A stretch of 64,000 nucleotides of DNA from Helicobacter suis (GCF_902196135.1 NZ_CABIKE010000002.1:124001-188000), one strand, 5' to 3'; positions 1-7,912 are shown, counted from the first letter of the stretch. Made by a program: numbers and translations. The notes: generated by a model not told the origin, from the sequence alone.

Positions 1-877
1 GCAAAGAATCGGCTAGTTGTTTATTAGACTCGCTACTCATAGATGAGTTAATGATAACGGGTAAATGTTTGGTTCTCGCATCTGCTTTAATGCGTCTAAG
101 CACTTCAAAACCAGAAACTACTGGCATTTCTAAATCCGTTACAACCGCCCCGACTTGATCGATCATGTTTTCAGAAAATAAACGCTTAAGTAGTGCATCG
201 CCATTGGGGAAAGCCTCGTATTTTAAATGCAAATTAGAAATAATTCTTTCCAGATGATGCATGGCCACCTGAGAATCCTCAGCAATAAAAATGAGTTTAT
301 CGCTTTTAATGGCATCTACAAACTGGGTTTTGAGTTGATCGATCTCTTGCATAGTTGGGAAAGTCTCTACTAGCATTTTTTCTACATCTAAAATTTGAAT
401 CACGCGATCTTGTTCAAAACGCGTGATCGCGCTCACTTTGCCACCTGTATTAAACCCCTGTTTATCCCCCACACTCACCTCAGCCCAATTTTTATGCACA
501 ATGTATTTAATCGCAAAGATTTTAAGCCCCACCACACAGCCTGAAAACTCGCATACAACCACCAAATTTTTATCACTCTGTATAGAGGCTTGGCTTAAAT
601 CTTGATTGGGAAACTTAGAATCAAAATATAACCACCGCCTAACATCAATGAAAGGTACAGATTCGCCACGAATGGTTAGAAAACCTAGCATCATGCTATC
701 ATTTCCCCCTACCGTTTCTGTAACATCTCCATCATAGTGGATAATTTCACGGATTTTAAAGATATTAATCGCGTACAATTCAGCATCGTTATTCGCATCG
801 CTATCTAAAGTAAAACACAGAAACTGGGCTTCATTATTCAGGTGGAGAGAAATAATGCTATCAATATCGCCAACCAA
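1..877 (-). CDS. cheV2: CheV-type chemotaxis coupling protein (CheW domain + receiver), 3' end cut by window edge
   Basis: CheV proteins couple chemoreceptors to CheA through a CheW-like domain and carry a phosphorylatable receiver domain. Translating the minus strand gives a CheW-like half (for example FKIREII, MMLGFLTIRGE, VPFIDVRRW) followed by a receiver with TDLEMP, whose Asp is about residue 248, and the NSSMS motif. About 292 residues lie inside the window; the C-terminus is off the left edge. I place the start at TTG 877-875, which has an AGAAGG ribosome site about 6 bases upstream; the frame stays open further upstream into ligA but shows no family resemblance there. It is divergent from ligA. 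In H. pylori the cheV paralogue beside ligA is cheV2, which is the basis for the symbol; the other cheV paralogues are not excluded by sequence alone. Confidence 0.85.
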   Translation of the reverse strand, partial: MVGDIDSIISLHLNNEAQFLCFTLDSDANNDAELYAINIFKIREIIHYDGDVTETVGGNDSMMLGFLTIRGESVPFIDVRRWLYFDSKFPNQDLSQASIQSDKNLVVVCEFSGCVVGLKIFAIKYIVHKNWAEVSVGDKQGFNTGGKVSAITRFEQDRVIQILDVEKMLVETFPTMQEIDQLKTQFVDAIKSDKLIFIAEDSQVAMHHLERIISNLHLKYEAFPNGDALLKRLFSENMIDQVGAVVTDLEMPVVSGFEVLRRIKADARTKHLPVIINSSMSSESNKQLADSL

Positions 878-942
878 AGTATCCCTTCTTAAGCTAATCT
901 GACCTAAAATATTAAAATCCTGATTATAGCAAAGACCAGCAA

Positions 943-3231
943 ATGATCCAAACTTTTGAGGACTACAAACACTTAGTAGACAAGCTTTGCCAGTACGCCT
1001 ACCACTACTATGTACTAGCTAGCCCGCTGATTAGCGATGAGATCTACGATCAGCTTTATCGCCAAGTACTAGATTATGAGACAAAATATCCCCAAAACAT
1101 TTTACCTTATTCGCCCACCCAACGCGTGGGTGGAGTGGTGTTAGAAACTTTGCCCAAACACACCCACAAAGTGCGCATGTGGAGTTTAGAGAATGTTTTT
1201 AATTTACAAGAGTTGCAGGTATGGATTAATCGTATTGTAGAATCTGAGCATGCGCTTAAGGCTAAGGGGCGCATTTCTCAAACATACCCTAGCGCCTCTT
1301 TTACCCGTTTTACTTGTTCGCCTAAACTTGATGGGGCTTCGCTGAATTTATATTATGAAAACGGGCAATTACAAAATGCGAGCATGCGCGGCAATGGTTT
1401 AGAGGGGGAATTAGTAACCCATAATGCTAAAACGATTCACTCAATCCCTTTAATCATTCCTTATACAAAACCTATTGAGATTCGCGGGGAAGTGGTGTTA
1501 CAAAGAGAGGATTTTAAAGCCCTTAATGCAGAGCGCCTTAAGCAAAATCTCCCCCTCTTTGCTAATGCTAGAAACGCCACTGTTGGGAGTTTACGCCAAC
1601 TTGATTCTAAAATTGCAGCCCAAAGAAAACTCACCTTTTACCCTTGGGGTTTAGGATTAGCTGAGGAAAAATACACCAGTTTAAAACAAAGCATGCAAAT
1701 GGTGAAAGATTGGGGGTTTTTGTCTTTAGAATTTGTACTTTGTGAAAGTGTGCAGGCTATTGAAGAGACCTTTAAACTCTTTCATGCAAGGCGTTACCAA
1801 GCTAGCTTTGATGCTGATGGTATGGTGGTGATGTTAGATGATTTATATTTGCAAAGTATTTTAGGCTTTACAATCAAATCCCCGCGCTTTGGCTTTGCGT
1901 ATAAATTCCCGGCTACAGAAAAACACACCAAACTTTTAGATGTAATAAATCAAGTGGGGCGTAGTGGGGTAATCACCCCGGTAGCGCTTTTAGAACCCAT
2001 TAAGTTAGAGGGTGCTTGTATTTCTAAGGCCACTTTAGATAATTACACCCAAATCCAACAACAAGGTCTTATGATTAATGATACAGTGGTGATTGTGCGC
2101 AGTGGCGATGTGATTCCTAAAATCATTAAACCACTAAAGCATTTGCGCAATGGCACTCAAAAACCAATCATACCCCCCACCCATTGCCCGGCATGCCAAA
2201 GCGTTTTACAAAAACAACCCCTAAATGTGTGCCCTCAGTGTAATCTCCCTTTACTCTTAAAAAATAAGCCTAACTTTTGCCCCAAATGCCAAATCTTTTT
2301 TAAAAAGTACAGCCATTGCCCGGCATGCCAAACTCTTTTAGGCAAACAGCATAAAAAATGTCCACAATGCCAAAGCGATGTAACATTTCCTAAGCATTGT
2401 TTACAATGTGGCGGGGATTTAGAGTTAAAAGAATATTGTTACCGCTGTGATCTAGATTTAAGCCATAAAGATCGCTACCTTTTTTGTCCTAATAAGGATT
2501 GTATGGCTAGAGTCAAAGAGAGCATTGTTTATTTTGCCTCTAAACATGGGTTAGAAATTAAAGGTTTGGGGGATAAAGTGGTGGCGCAGTTATTACAGGC
2601 CGGATTAATCAAAGGGGTGATTGATCTTTACAATTTAGAGGAAAAAGCCCTACTTGAACTAGAGGGTTGGCAACAAAAAAAAGCACAAAATCTATTACAA
2701 GCCATTACTAAAAGTAAGCAAGCGCCCTTGTGGCGTTTTATTAGCGCTCTTGGGATTGAACACATTGGCAAAGGCGCAAGCAAGATTTTAGCGCAACATT
2801 TTGGGTTAGAGGTGTTTGATAAAACTTATGAGCAAATTGCTAGTTTAGAGGGATTTGGCGGCAAAGGATTAAAAGAGGAGGAGAAAAAAATAGCCGCTTC
2901 TTTTGTGCGCTTTGTAAAAGAAAATAGGGGGTTTATTGAGCAACTTTTAACTCTTATAAACCCCATAGCCACAGAAACAAAAGCTATCACTTCTTTTTTC
3001 AAAGATAAAAAGATCGTGATTACAGGCAGTTTAGAAAAACCGCGTGCAGAAATTACTACATTACTAGAAAATCTAGGCGCGTATGTACAAACTGGGGTGA
3101 GTTCTAAGACAGATTTACTCATCTATGGGGAAAACCCCGGGAGTAAATTAGAAAAAGCTAAAAAGTTAGGAATAGAGGTGATGGAGGAGATAACTTTTTT
3201 AGAGCGCCTTAAGAGTGAGGGGCAGGTTTAA
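943..3231 (+). CDS. ligA: NAD-dependent DNA ligase LigA with expanded zinc-ribbon region
   Basis: LigA seals nicks in replication and repair using NAD+. The 762-residue product has the N-terminal Ia domain, the adenylation motif PKLDG with catalytic Lys at about 128, the OB region, a zinc region, helix-hairpin-helix repeats (for example IKGLGDKV, LEGWQQKKAQNL) and a C-terminal BRCT domain from about residue 684. Typical LigA proteins are about 650-680 residues. The excess lies in residues 415-520, where the normal four-Cys finger is replaced by eight Cys pairs (seven CxxC and one CPNKDC, 16 Cys in all). The 19-base string coding for HCPACQ recurs at about 2183 and 2313, which points to internal duplication. 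Its BRCT domain has a near copy at 6279-6551. Divergent from cheV2. Confidence 0.97.
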   Translation: MIQTFEDYKHLVDKLCQYAYHYYVLASPLISDEIYDQLYRQVLDYETKYPQNILPYSPTQRVGGVVLETLPKHTHKVRMWSLENVFNLQELQVWINRIVESEHALKAKGRISQTYPSASFTRFTCSPKLDGASLNLYYENGQLQNASMRGNGLEGELVTHNAKTIHSIPLIIPYTKPIEIRGEVVLQREDFKALNAERLKQNLPLFANARNATVGSLRQLDSKIAAQRKLTFYPWGLGLAEEKYTSLKQSMQMVKDWGFLSLEFVLCESVQAIEETFKLFHARRYQASFDADGMVVMLDDLYLQSILGFTIKSPRFGFAYKFPATEKHTKLLDVINQVGRSGVITPVALLEPIKLEGACISKATLDNYTQIQQQGLMINDTVVIVRSGDVIPKIIKPLKHLRNGTQKPIIPPTHCPACQSVLQKQPLNVCPQCNLPLLLKNKPNFCPKCQIFFKKYSHCPACQTLLGKQHKKCPQCQSDVTFPKHCLQCGGDLELKEYCYRCDLDLSHKDRYLFCPNKDCMARVKESIVYFASKHGLEIKGLGDKVVAQLLQAGLIKGVIDLYNLEEKALLELEGWQQKKAQNLLQAITKSKQAPLWRFISALGIEHIGKGASKILAQHFGLEVFDKTYEQIASLEGFGGKGLKEEEKKIAASFVRFVKENRGFIEQLLTLINPIATETKAITSFFKDKKIVITGSLEKPRAEITTLLENLGAYVQTGVSSKTDLLIYGENPGSKLEKAKKLGIEVMEEITFLERLKSEGQV
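2990..3230 (+). repeat. BRCT-coding direct repeat, copy 1 (3' end of ligA)
   Basis: This stretch encodes the LigA BRCT domain and is nearly identical in DNA and protein to 6303-6542. Over 77 aligned residues (SFFKDKK to LKSEG) I count six differences. The two copies lie in the same orientation and flank the poly-G tract and the 944-residue Sel1-like gene. The similarity also seems to run a few bases past the stop codon (aaataaaacc after each copy). Confidence 0.9.
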
Positions 3232-3331
3232 AATAAAACCCCCATTATTTTAAAAAAATCCACCCATTTACTTTTTTATTTACTTTAACCCGCTAGAATT
3301 TTTCCGTTAATTTTTTAAAAAAGGATCTTCC

Positions 3332-3373
3332 ATGTTTAGCCTTTCTAGATTTTGCGGGGGGGGGGGGGGTTAA
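3332..3373 (+). CDS. Short leader ORF containing a poly-G contingency tract
   Basis: An ATG with a good ribosome site (aaggat, 5 bases upstream) starts MFSLSRFC and runs directly into 14 G. In the sequenced length the frame stops at TAA 3371-3373. With one G fewer (or two more) it would stop at TAA 3423-3425, beside the ribosome site of the next gene. With one G more (or two fewer) it would read a hydrophobic, signal-peptide-like stretch (LTLLTFLSFSSLAFLLVS) and stop at 3448-3450, inside the next gene. No G count fuses it to the 944-residue ORF, because TAA 3423-3425 is in that ORF's frame. Whether the leader is translated is inferred only from its start signal. Confidence 0.45.
   Translation: MFSLSRFCGGGGG
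3356..3369 (+). repeat. Homopolymeric G tract (14 G), likely phase-variable
   Basis: Fourteen consecutive G residues lie within the short leader ORF and 65 bases upstream of the 944-residue gene's start. G/C tracts of this length slip readily in Helicobacter. The tract is followed by a pyrimidine-rich stretch (about 3370-3422). Confidence 0.9.
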
Positions 3374-3434
3374 CTCTTCTTACTTTCCTCTCTTTTTCCT
3401 CTTTAGCTTTTTTACTTGTTTCTAAGGAGCTTGC

Positions 3435-6269
3435 ATGCCTAATGTTTTAGAAATGGCTAGCTACCTTCAAAATCAAGCTTCTAATGCGGTTTCTTCTGAT
3501 TCTTCTTCTAAATCTTCTGTGAACCATGAGAAAACGAAGTATGAGCAAATCCAAGACTACATTGAAGCCAAACGCAAACAAGAAGAAAAAAGACTAGGTG
3601 GGGATCAAGAGGCTGGACCTTTGCCTTTATGGTATTACAAGGGGGATAATTTAACCGCTTATGAGGATTATCTAAAGGCTAGCCAACAAGATAATGCAGA
3701 AGCCTATTTAGAGCTAGGGAAAATGGCAAAAGAGGGCATTGTTTTGCCCCAATCTTTCCTACTAGCACATTCTTATTTTAACAAGGCCATTGAGCTAGGT
3801 TCTATCCGAGCCTTAAGCCATTTAGGGTTTTTGTATTTGGATTTAGCAGAGAAAGAAATTAGTGGGGATGAAGAGAAAATAGCAGCACAACTAGGGGTGG
3901 ATGCAATAGAGGAGGATGAGTTTAAAAAGGACAAGTTTAAAGACGAGATGATTAAGCGCTCCCGTGCGTGTCTTGAAAGTGCACATGTGTTAAAAGATGG
4001 GTGTGCTAATATAGGGCTAGAGAGAATCGATCATATAGAAGGAGATAGTGGCAACTGGTTTATCTGGGATGTGGAGGGGTGGGACCGTGGGAAGCATAGT
4101 GACTTTTCTGGCTCTATCGCCTTTAGCACTTTTAGCATTGATAATGTTATAACAGGTACTGGATCAGATTGGGAAGCAGTTGTTAGAGAGAAAGAAATGA
4201 AAGGGGAATGTCTCTATAAACATGAATTTTATGCTGGTTTTACCAGTGATTATAGATATGATAATGCGCAACATGTTATAGAAAGTAGGGTTGACAAATT
4301 TTTTGGTGATTTGTATGGTGATAGCTTTTATGCCACAATGGATGGGGTGAATGCCCGTTTATCTTTGAGTTACCTTAGAATCATTTATGAGCTCCGCGGT
4401 AATCGCACTAAAAAAGAGGACCAACAAAAAGCCTATGAAGATGCAAAAGAATACTATGAAAAAGGCATGGAGCGTGGGAGTGGGCGCTGTGCTTTAGAGT
4501 TAGGGGAATTGCGCAATAGTTTTTGGAATGGATATGGAAAGTTTGATGGCGCGCGCTATAAACTCTCTTCTTCTGAAAGAGATGCAAAAACCTTAGAATA
4601 TAACCACACCACCCTTGCTTGTTTTAAAAGAGCGGTGGAGTTGCGTTTTAATAACGCTATTAAGCCCTTAATAGAGCTTTTAGAAGAACAGCAAAAATTG
4701 CTTGAAAAATTAAGTAAACATCCTAGCCATGCGATTTTAAGCACACAATACCAAGCAGATTTAAAAGAAGCTAAAGCCTTTGAATTAGCCATTAAAGAGG
4801 CTGAGGCTGAGGACTTTAAACAGATCAAGCCAGTAACACTCATGCCTAATTTTGCCAAAAATGTAGACTTTATAGCACCAGAACAAAAAGCTAAAAAAGA
4901 GGAGCAAAAAGTTAAACCCTTGTGGCAATATGGCAGAAACACCAAACAAGCCTTTAAAGATTACATGGAGGCTAAAGATAAGGATAACTCTTCTGCTTGG
5001 ATAGAACTAGGTAAGATGAGCTTATTAGGTGTTGTGGTGCCTCCCGATCCAGCTGGGGCCGCGGTGTGCTTTGTTAAAGCTCAAAAGCTTGGGAATCCAC
5101 AAGGCGACTATGGAATGTCTTTGTATGACGCAGTTGATTGGCGTTGGCATAGATGTGGACTTAAAAAAGAGGGTTTCAACCTAAATTATGAAACACCTCT
5201 TAAAATCACAGAGTTAAAAGAAGATCAATGGTTAATTTTCCCAATCAATAAGCCAGCTAATGAGAATCCAAGCGGATATACAGGTCGTCTGGTTGATGAT
5301 TATCGGGTTGGCGGGGCAGAAGAGCATAGGGGGAGATGGTTGGATTATCCCGAGGAGTGGAGTAAAGCTGATTATGAGGAGGTTATAGAGGACATAAAGA
5401 AAGCCATAGAGAAGAACCAAGAGAGTGATATACAAGCTGATCTGCAAGCATGGTATGGGCTTTTGCGCATGAGTGCTGGATTAGGCGAAGAACAACTTGA
5501 TAAAGTCAAGGGTGTAAAGAATACTAGGCGTGATGATGAATATAATGAAGATGATCTGTTGGGATTATATCATGCACGTTATTATATAAAAGCAAGAGAT
5601 GGAGGTGAAGAACTTTATAAAAACCTAGCACACGACGCAGCTAATGAAGGGTATTCTAGTCTTGAAAAAGCCATTGCTAATGGTTTTATAGATGGGTGTT
5701 GGTTTTTAGGAACTAATGGATTTGTGCAGGACTGGTTAGTTGGGTTTTATAGAGCCTTAGAACTGGTGCGTGCAAAAACAATTGAGCATTATGGAGCTGA
5801 TGATTTTGAGGGTGTTGAAGACTTTACAGGGCACATTGAATACGAGAAAGATATAGTCCCAGAGGCTTCTGATGATCTAGGCGAAGAGTTTTATGAGGAA
5901 AAGAGAAAACAAGCCCTCTTAAAAGGGGCTGAGGCTGGATCGGCTATGTGTGCTGCAGAAGCCTATGAGTGGATTGGGGAGGAATTAGAAGGGGAGTTTG
6001 CACAGCGCAACGCACAGATTGCATTTTTAACCCCTTTCTTTGAGGAGCAAAGATCTTTTAGGGTGTTAGATAAATTGCTAGAAGTGCTAAAAGAACAGAT
6101 TGATTCGTATGAGGAAGATCTAATCTCATTACCAACCTGTGAAGAAGAGCACTATGAGCAGTATAAAGAAGCCTATGAACGCTATATAGCACTTCTCAAG
6201 CAAGCAGGCTGGAGTGTAGAGGAATTAAAAGCCTATTATTCTAAATGCTCTGCTTATTTATATTTTTAA
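3435..6269 (+). CDS. Large Sel1/TPR-like repeat protein, function unknown
   Basis: The 944-residue product is acidic and helical, with no signal peptide or membrane segment. Sel1-like helical pairs can be seen, such as AYLELGKMAKEGIVLPQSF and AWIELGKMSLLGVVVP. The protein looks internally duplicated: a module beginning LWYYKGDNLTAYEDYLKASQ at about residue 65 resembles one beginning LWQYGRNTKQAFKDYMEAKD at about residue 496, each followed by a Sel1-like pair. The start has a strong ribosome site (aaggag, 5 bases). It sits after the poly-G leader and 9 bases before the BRCT gene. Sel1 proteins commonly scaffold protein interactions, but nothing here fixes a partner. It differs from the secreted, Cys-rich Hcp family of H. 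pylori in lacking an export signal and regular Cys pairs. Confidence 0.8.
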   Translation: MPNVLEMASYLQNQASNAVSSDSSSKSSVNHEKTKYEQIQDYIEAKRKQEEKRLGGDQEAGPLPLWYYKGDNLTAYEDYLKASQQDNAEAYLELGKMAKEGIVLPQSFLLAHSYFNKAIELGSIRALSHLGFLYLDLAEKEISGDEEKIAAQLGVDAIEEDEFKKDKFKDEMIKRSRACLESAHVLKDGCANIGLERIDHIEGDSGNWFIWDVEGWDRGKHSDFSGSIAFSTFSIDNVITGTGSDWEAVVREKEMKGECLYKHEFYAGFTSDYRYDNAQHVIESRVDKFFGDLYGDSFYATMDGVNARLSLSYLRIIYELRGNRTKKEDQQKAYEDAKEYYEKGMERGSGRCALELGELRNSFWNGYGKFDGARYKLSSSERDAKTLEYNHTTLACFKRAVELRFNNAIKPLIELLEEQQKLLEKLSKHPSHAILSTQYQADLKEAKAFELAIKEAEAEDFKQIKPVTLMPNFAKNVDFIAPEQKAKKEEQKVKPLWQYGRNTKQAFKDYMEAKDKDNSSAWIELGKMSLLGVVVPPDPAGAAVCFVKAQKLGNPQGDYGMSLYDAVDWRWHRCGLKKEGFNLNYETPLKITELKEDQWLIFPINKPANENPSGYTGRLVDDYRVGGAEEHRGRWLDYPEEWSKADYEEVIEDIKKAIEKNQESDIQADLQAWYGLLRMSAGLGEEQLDKVKGVKNTRRDDEYNEDDLLGLYHARYYIKARDGGEELYKNLAHDAANEGYSSLEKAIANGFIDGCWFLGTNGFVQDWLVGFYRALELVRAKTIEHYGADDFEGVEDFTGHIEYEKDIVPEASDDLGEEFYEEKRKQALLKGAEAGSAMCAAEAYEWIGEELEGEFAQRNAQIAFLTPFFEEQRSFRVLDKLLEVLKEQIDSYEEDLISLPTCEEEHYEQYKEAYERYIALLKQAGWSVEELKAYYSKCSAYLYF

Positions 6270-6278
6270 GGAGAATAG

Positions 6279-6551
6279 ATGGAAAAACAGAAAAAAGTAA
6301 CCCCCTCTTTTTTCAAAGATAAAAAGATCGTGATTACAGGTACTTTACAAAGTTCGCGTGCAGAAATCACTACATTGCTTGAAAATCTAGGCGCACATGT
6401 ACAAACTGGGGTGAGTTCTAAGACAGATTTACTCATCTATGGGGAAAACCCCGGGAGTAAATTAGAAAAGGCTAAAAAGCTAGGGATAGAGGTGATGGAG
6501 GAGGTAACTTTTTTAGAGCGCCTTAAGAGTGAGGGGAATGATCAAAAATAA
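6279..6551 (+). CDS. Stand-alone BRCT-domain protein, duplicated from LigA C-terminus
   Basis: This 90-residue protein is a nine-residue leader (MEKQKKVTP) followed by one BRCT domain almost identical to the LigA C-terminal BRCT domain; 71 of 77 aligned residues match by eye. BRCT domains mediate protein-protein or DNA-end contacts, and in bacteria they are usually fused to LigA. The gene has its own ATG and a strong ribosome site (aaggag, 7 bases upstream), no frameshift, and lies 9 bases after the Sel1-like gene and 42 bases before the HrgA-like gene. It may be a decoy or partner of the LigA BRCT domain, or only a duplication remnant that is still open; the intact start signals favour expression. 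Confidence 0.85.
   Translation: MEKQKKVTPSFFKDKKIVITGTLQSSRAEITTLLENLGAHVQTGVSSKTDLLIYGENPGSKLEKAKKLGIEVMEEVTFLERLKSEGNDQK
6303..6542 (+). repeat. BRCT-coding direct repeat, copy 2
   Basis: Second copy of the LigA BRCT-coding segment (see 2990-3230). The main differences cluster at 6339-6356, which code TLQSS in place of SLEKP. Confidence 0.9.
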
Positions 6552-6593
6552 AACCATAGACTTTATTGGTATTTTTAATTTTAAGGAGAATAA

Positions 6594-7562
6594 ATGAAAC
6601 AAGAATATATAGAAATCACGCTAGAGGTGCTTAAAGAGGCTAAAGGTCCTGTGTCTATTTATGATCTTTATACAAAGGCACAAGAACTTTATGATGCGGG
6701 CAAAATTGATAAAATGTTTAGCATAGCTAAAGATAAAGCTGATAAAGCTTACTACCCCGTGTGGCTAGCCCTAAGAAATGGTGAAAAACTCCCCTTTGTA
6801 AAGGTTGCTGATTGCCCTATTACCATTGCGCTTAAAGAATATGCGGGGAATGTGAGCACAGAAAGTATACAGGCTAAATCTAAAGAGAATAATTGTTATG
6901 AGCGCCGGTTACATCCCCTAGTGGCTTATTTTGCCAACGAAAAATGGGGCACACATACCAAGACTATTTATCATGAGAGCGCACTAAAATCTAGCAAGGG
7001 CAAGAACTCTTGGCTCTATCCGGATATGGTGGGGGCAAGCTTTGCTTATAAAGATTTTGATCCTGCTTTGCGCGAATTTGTAGAGAAGTTTGATTTGTTG
7101 CCTTTAAAACTCTTTTCTTTTGAGCTCAAACAAGAGATCAATTTAAGCAATTGTAGAGAACACTACTTTCAGGCAATTAGCAATAGTTCTTGGGCACATG
7201 AGGGCTATTTAGTAGCAGAGAGGTTAAATACTAAAGATCATGATTTAATGGATTTATTAAAACGCTTACACGCTAGCTTTGGCATTGGGGTTATTTTGCT
7301 TGACACCGAAGACATGCTAAAAAGCTGCGTGCTTTTTAACGCCCGCCTTAAAGACAATTTAGATCACACCATGCTAGGCGAGTTGTCCAAAAACTCCCCT
7401 GATTTTCAAGAGTTTTTAAAGACTTTAAGCCTTTTTCACGGCGCAATTAAGGCAAACATGTGCGAACAAACCAAATTTCAAGGCTTTGAAGAAGTCTTCT
7501 CAAGCCATGATAAATTAAAAGAATACATCGAGCTGGAGTTAAAAGAGACCCAAAAGGTTTAG
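6594..7562 (+). CDS. HrgA-like protein: HARE-HTH domain plus putative PD-(D/E)xK nuclease-like domain
   Basis: The N-terminal 70 residues (EVLKEAKGPVSIYDLYTKAQ) look like a HARE-HTH winged helix, a DNA-binding domain also found in RNA polymerase delta and in restriction-linked proteins. The rest resembles the COG2958/HrgA family, known in H. pylori as a gene that replaces a restriction endonuclease gene at the hpyIII locus. A possible PD-(D/E)xK active site is present: E103, P143-D144 (YPDMVG), then E177-L178-K179 (SFELK), followed by a helical segment. The start has aaggag 7 bases upstream, and it is the third gene of the accessory cluster. Family membership is recognised from memory of motif layout; nuclease activity is inference. 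Confidence 0.6.
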   Translation: MKQEYIEITLEVLKEAKGPVSIYDLYTKAQELYDAGKIDKMFSIAKDKADKAYYPVWLALRNGEKLPFVKVADCPITIALKEYAGNVSTESIQAKSKENNCYERRLHPLVAYFANEKWGTHTKTIYHESALKSSKGKNSWLYPDMVGASFAYKDFDPALREFVEKFDLLPLKLFSFELKQEINLSNCREHYFQAISNSSWAHEGYLVAERLNTKDHDLMDLLKRLHASFGIGVILLDTEDMLKSCVLFNARLKDNLDHTMLGELSKNSPDFQEFLKTLSLFHGAIKANMCEQTKFQGFEEVFSSHDKLKEYIELELKETQKV

Positions 7563-7709
7563 CTTACTTAATCTGTGGCTTGTGTTTTAGATATGTAAAT
7601 CTTAAGAGAGGAGGGAAAAGCTATGGTTGGATAAGTGCCCTTTAGGGGTGCTCAATAAGAGCGGGTAAAGGTTTTTGTTTTAACTTTTAAAATTTTTAAG
7701 GAGAAGATT

Positions 7710-7889
7710 ATGGCAATTAGCACAGCGGTTCAAAAGGGTTCACATGTTTATGTCTATAATGAAAAAAACCAACATACACATACACATGATGGAGAATTAG
7801 TGGGCTTTACTAGTAGCACGGTATCTGTCAAAAAAGGCAGCCATACTTATGTTTATAATGAGAAAGGACAGCACACAGCTACGCACTAA
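7710..7889 (+). CDS. Small two-repeat protein (59 residues), unknown
   Basis: ATG at 7710 with aaggag 6 bases upstream opens a 59-residue protein. It consists of two copies of a roughly 20-residue unit (KGSHVYVYNEKNQHTHTH and KGSHTYVYNEKGQHTATH) separated by DGELVGFTSSTVSVK. It is rich in His, Thr, Ser and Tyr, has no signal peptide and no Cys. The unit suggests a small beta hairpin. The strong ribosome site, the same type as its upstream neighbours, and the repeat conservation argue that it is real. It is followed by a clear terminator. I do not know its function. Confidence 0.65.
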   Translation: MAISTAVQKGSHVYVYNEKNQHTHTHDGELVGFTSSTVSVKKGSHTYVYNEKGQHTATH

Positions 7890-7912
7890 CCACTTGTCAC
7901 CATTTGCACTAT

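Noticed and set aside
5232-5447. Minus-strand frame inside the Sel1-like gene with a membrane-like translation
   Set aside because: It is antisense to a long coherent gene, has no ribosome site and no recognisable family; the hydrophobic look comes from the codon pattern of an acidic protein read backwards.
3332-6269. Fusion of the MFSLSRFC leader to the 944-residue ORF by G-tract slippage
   Set aside because: TAA at 3423-3425 is in the frame of the 944-residue ORF, so no G count gives a continuous frame. Only coupling remains possible.
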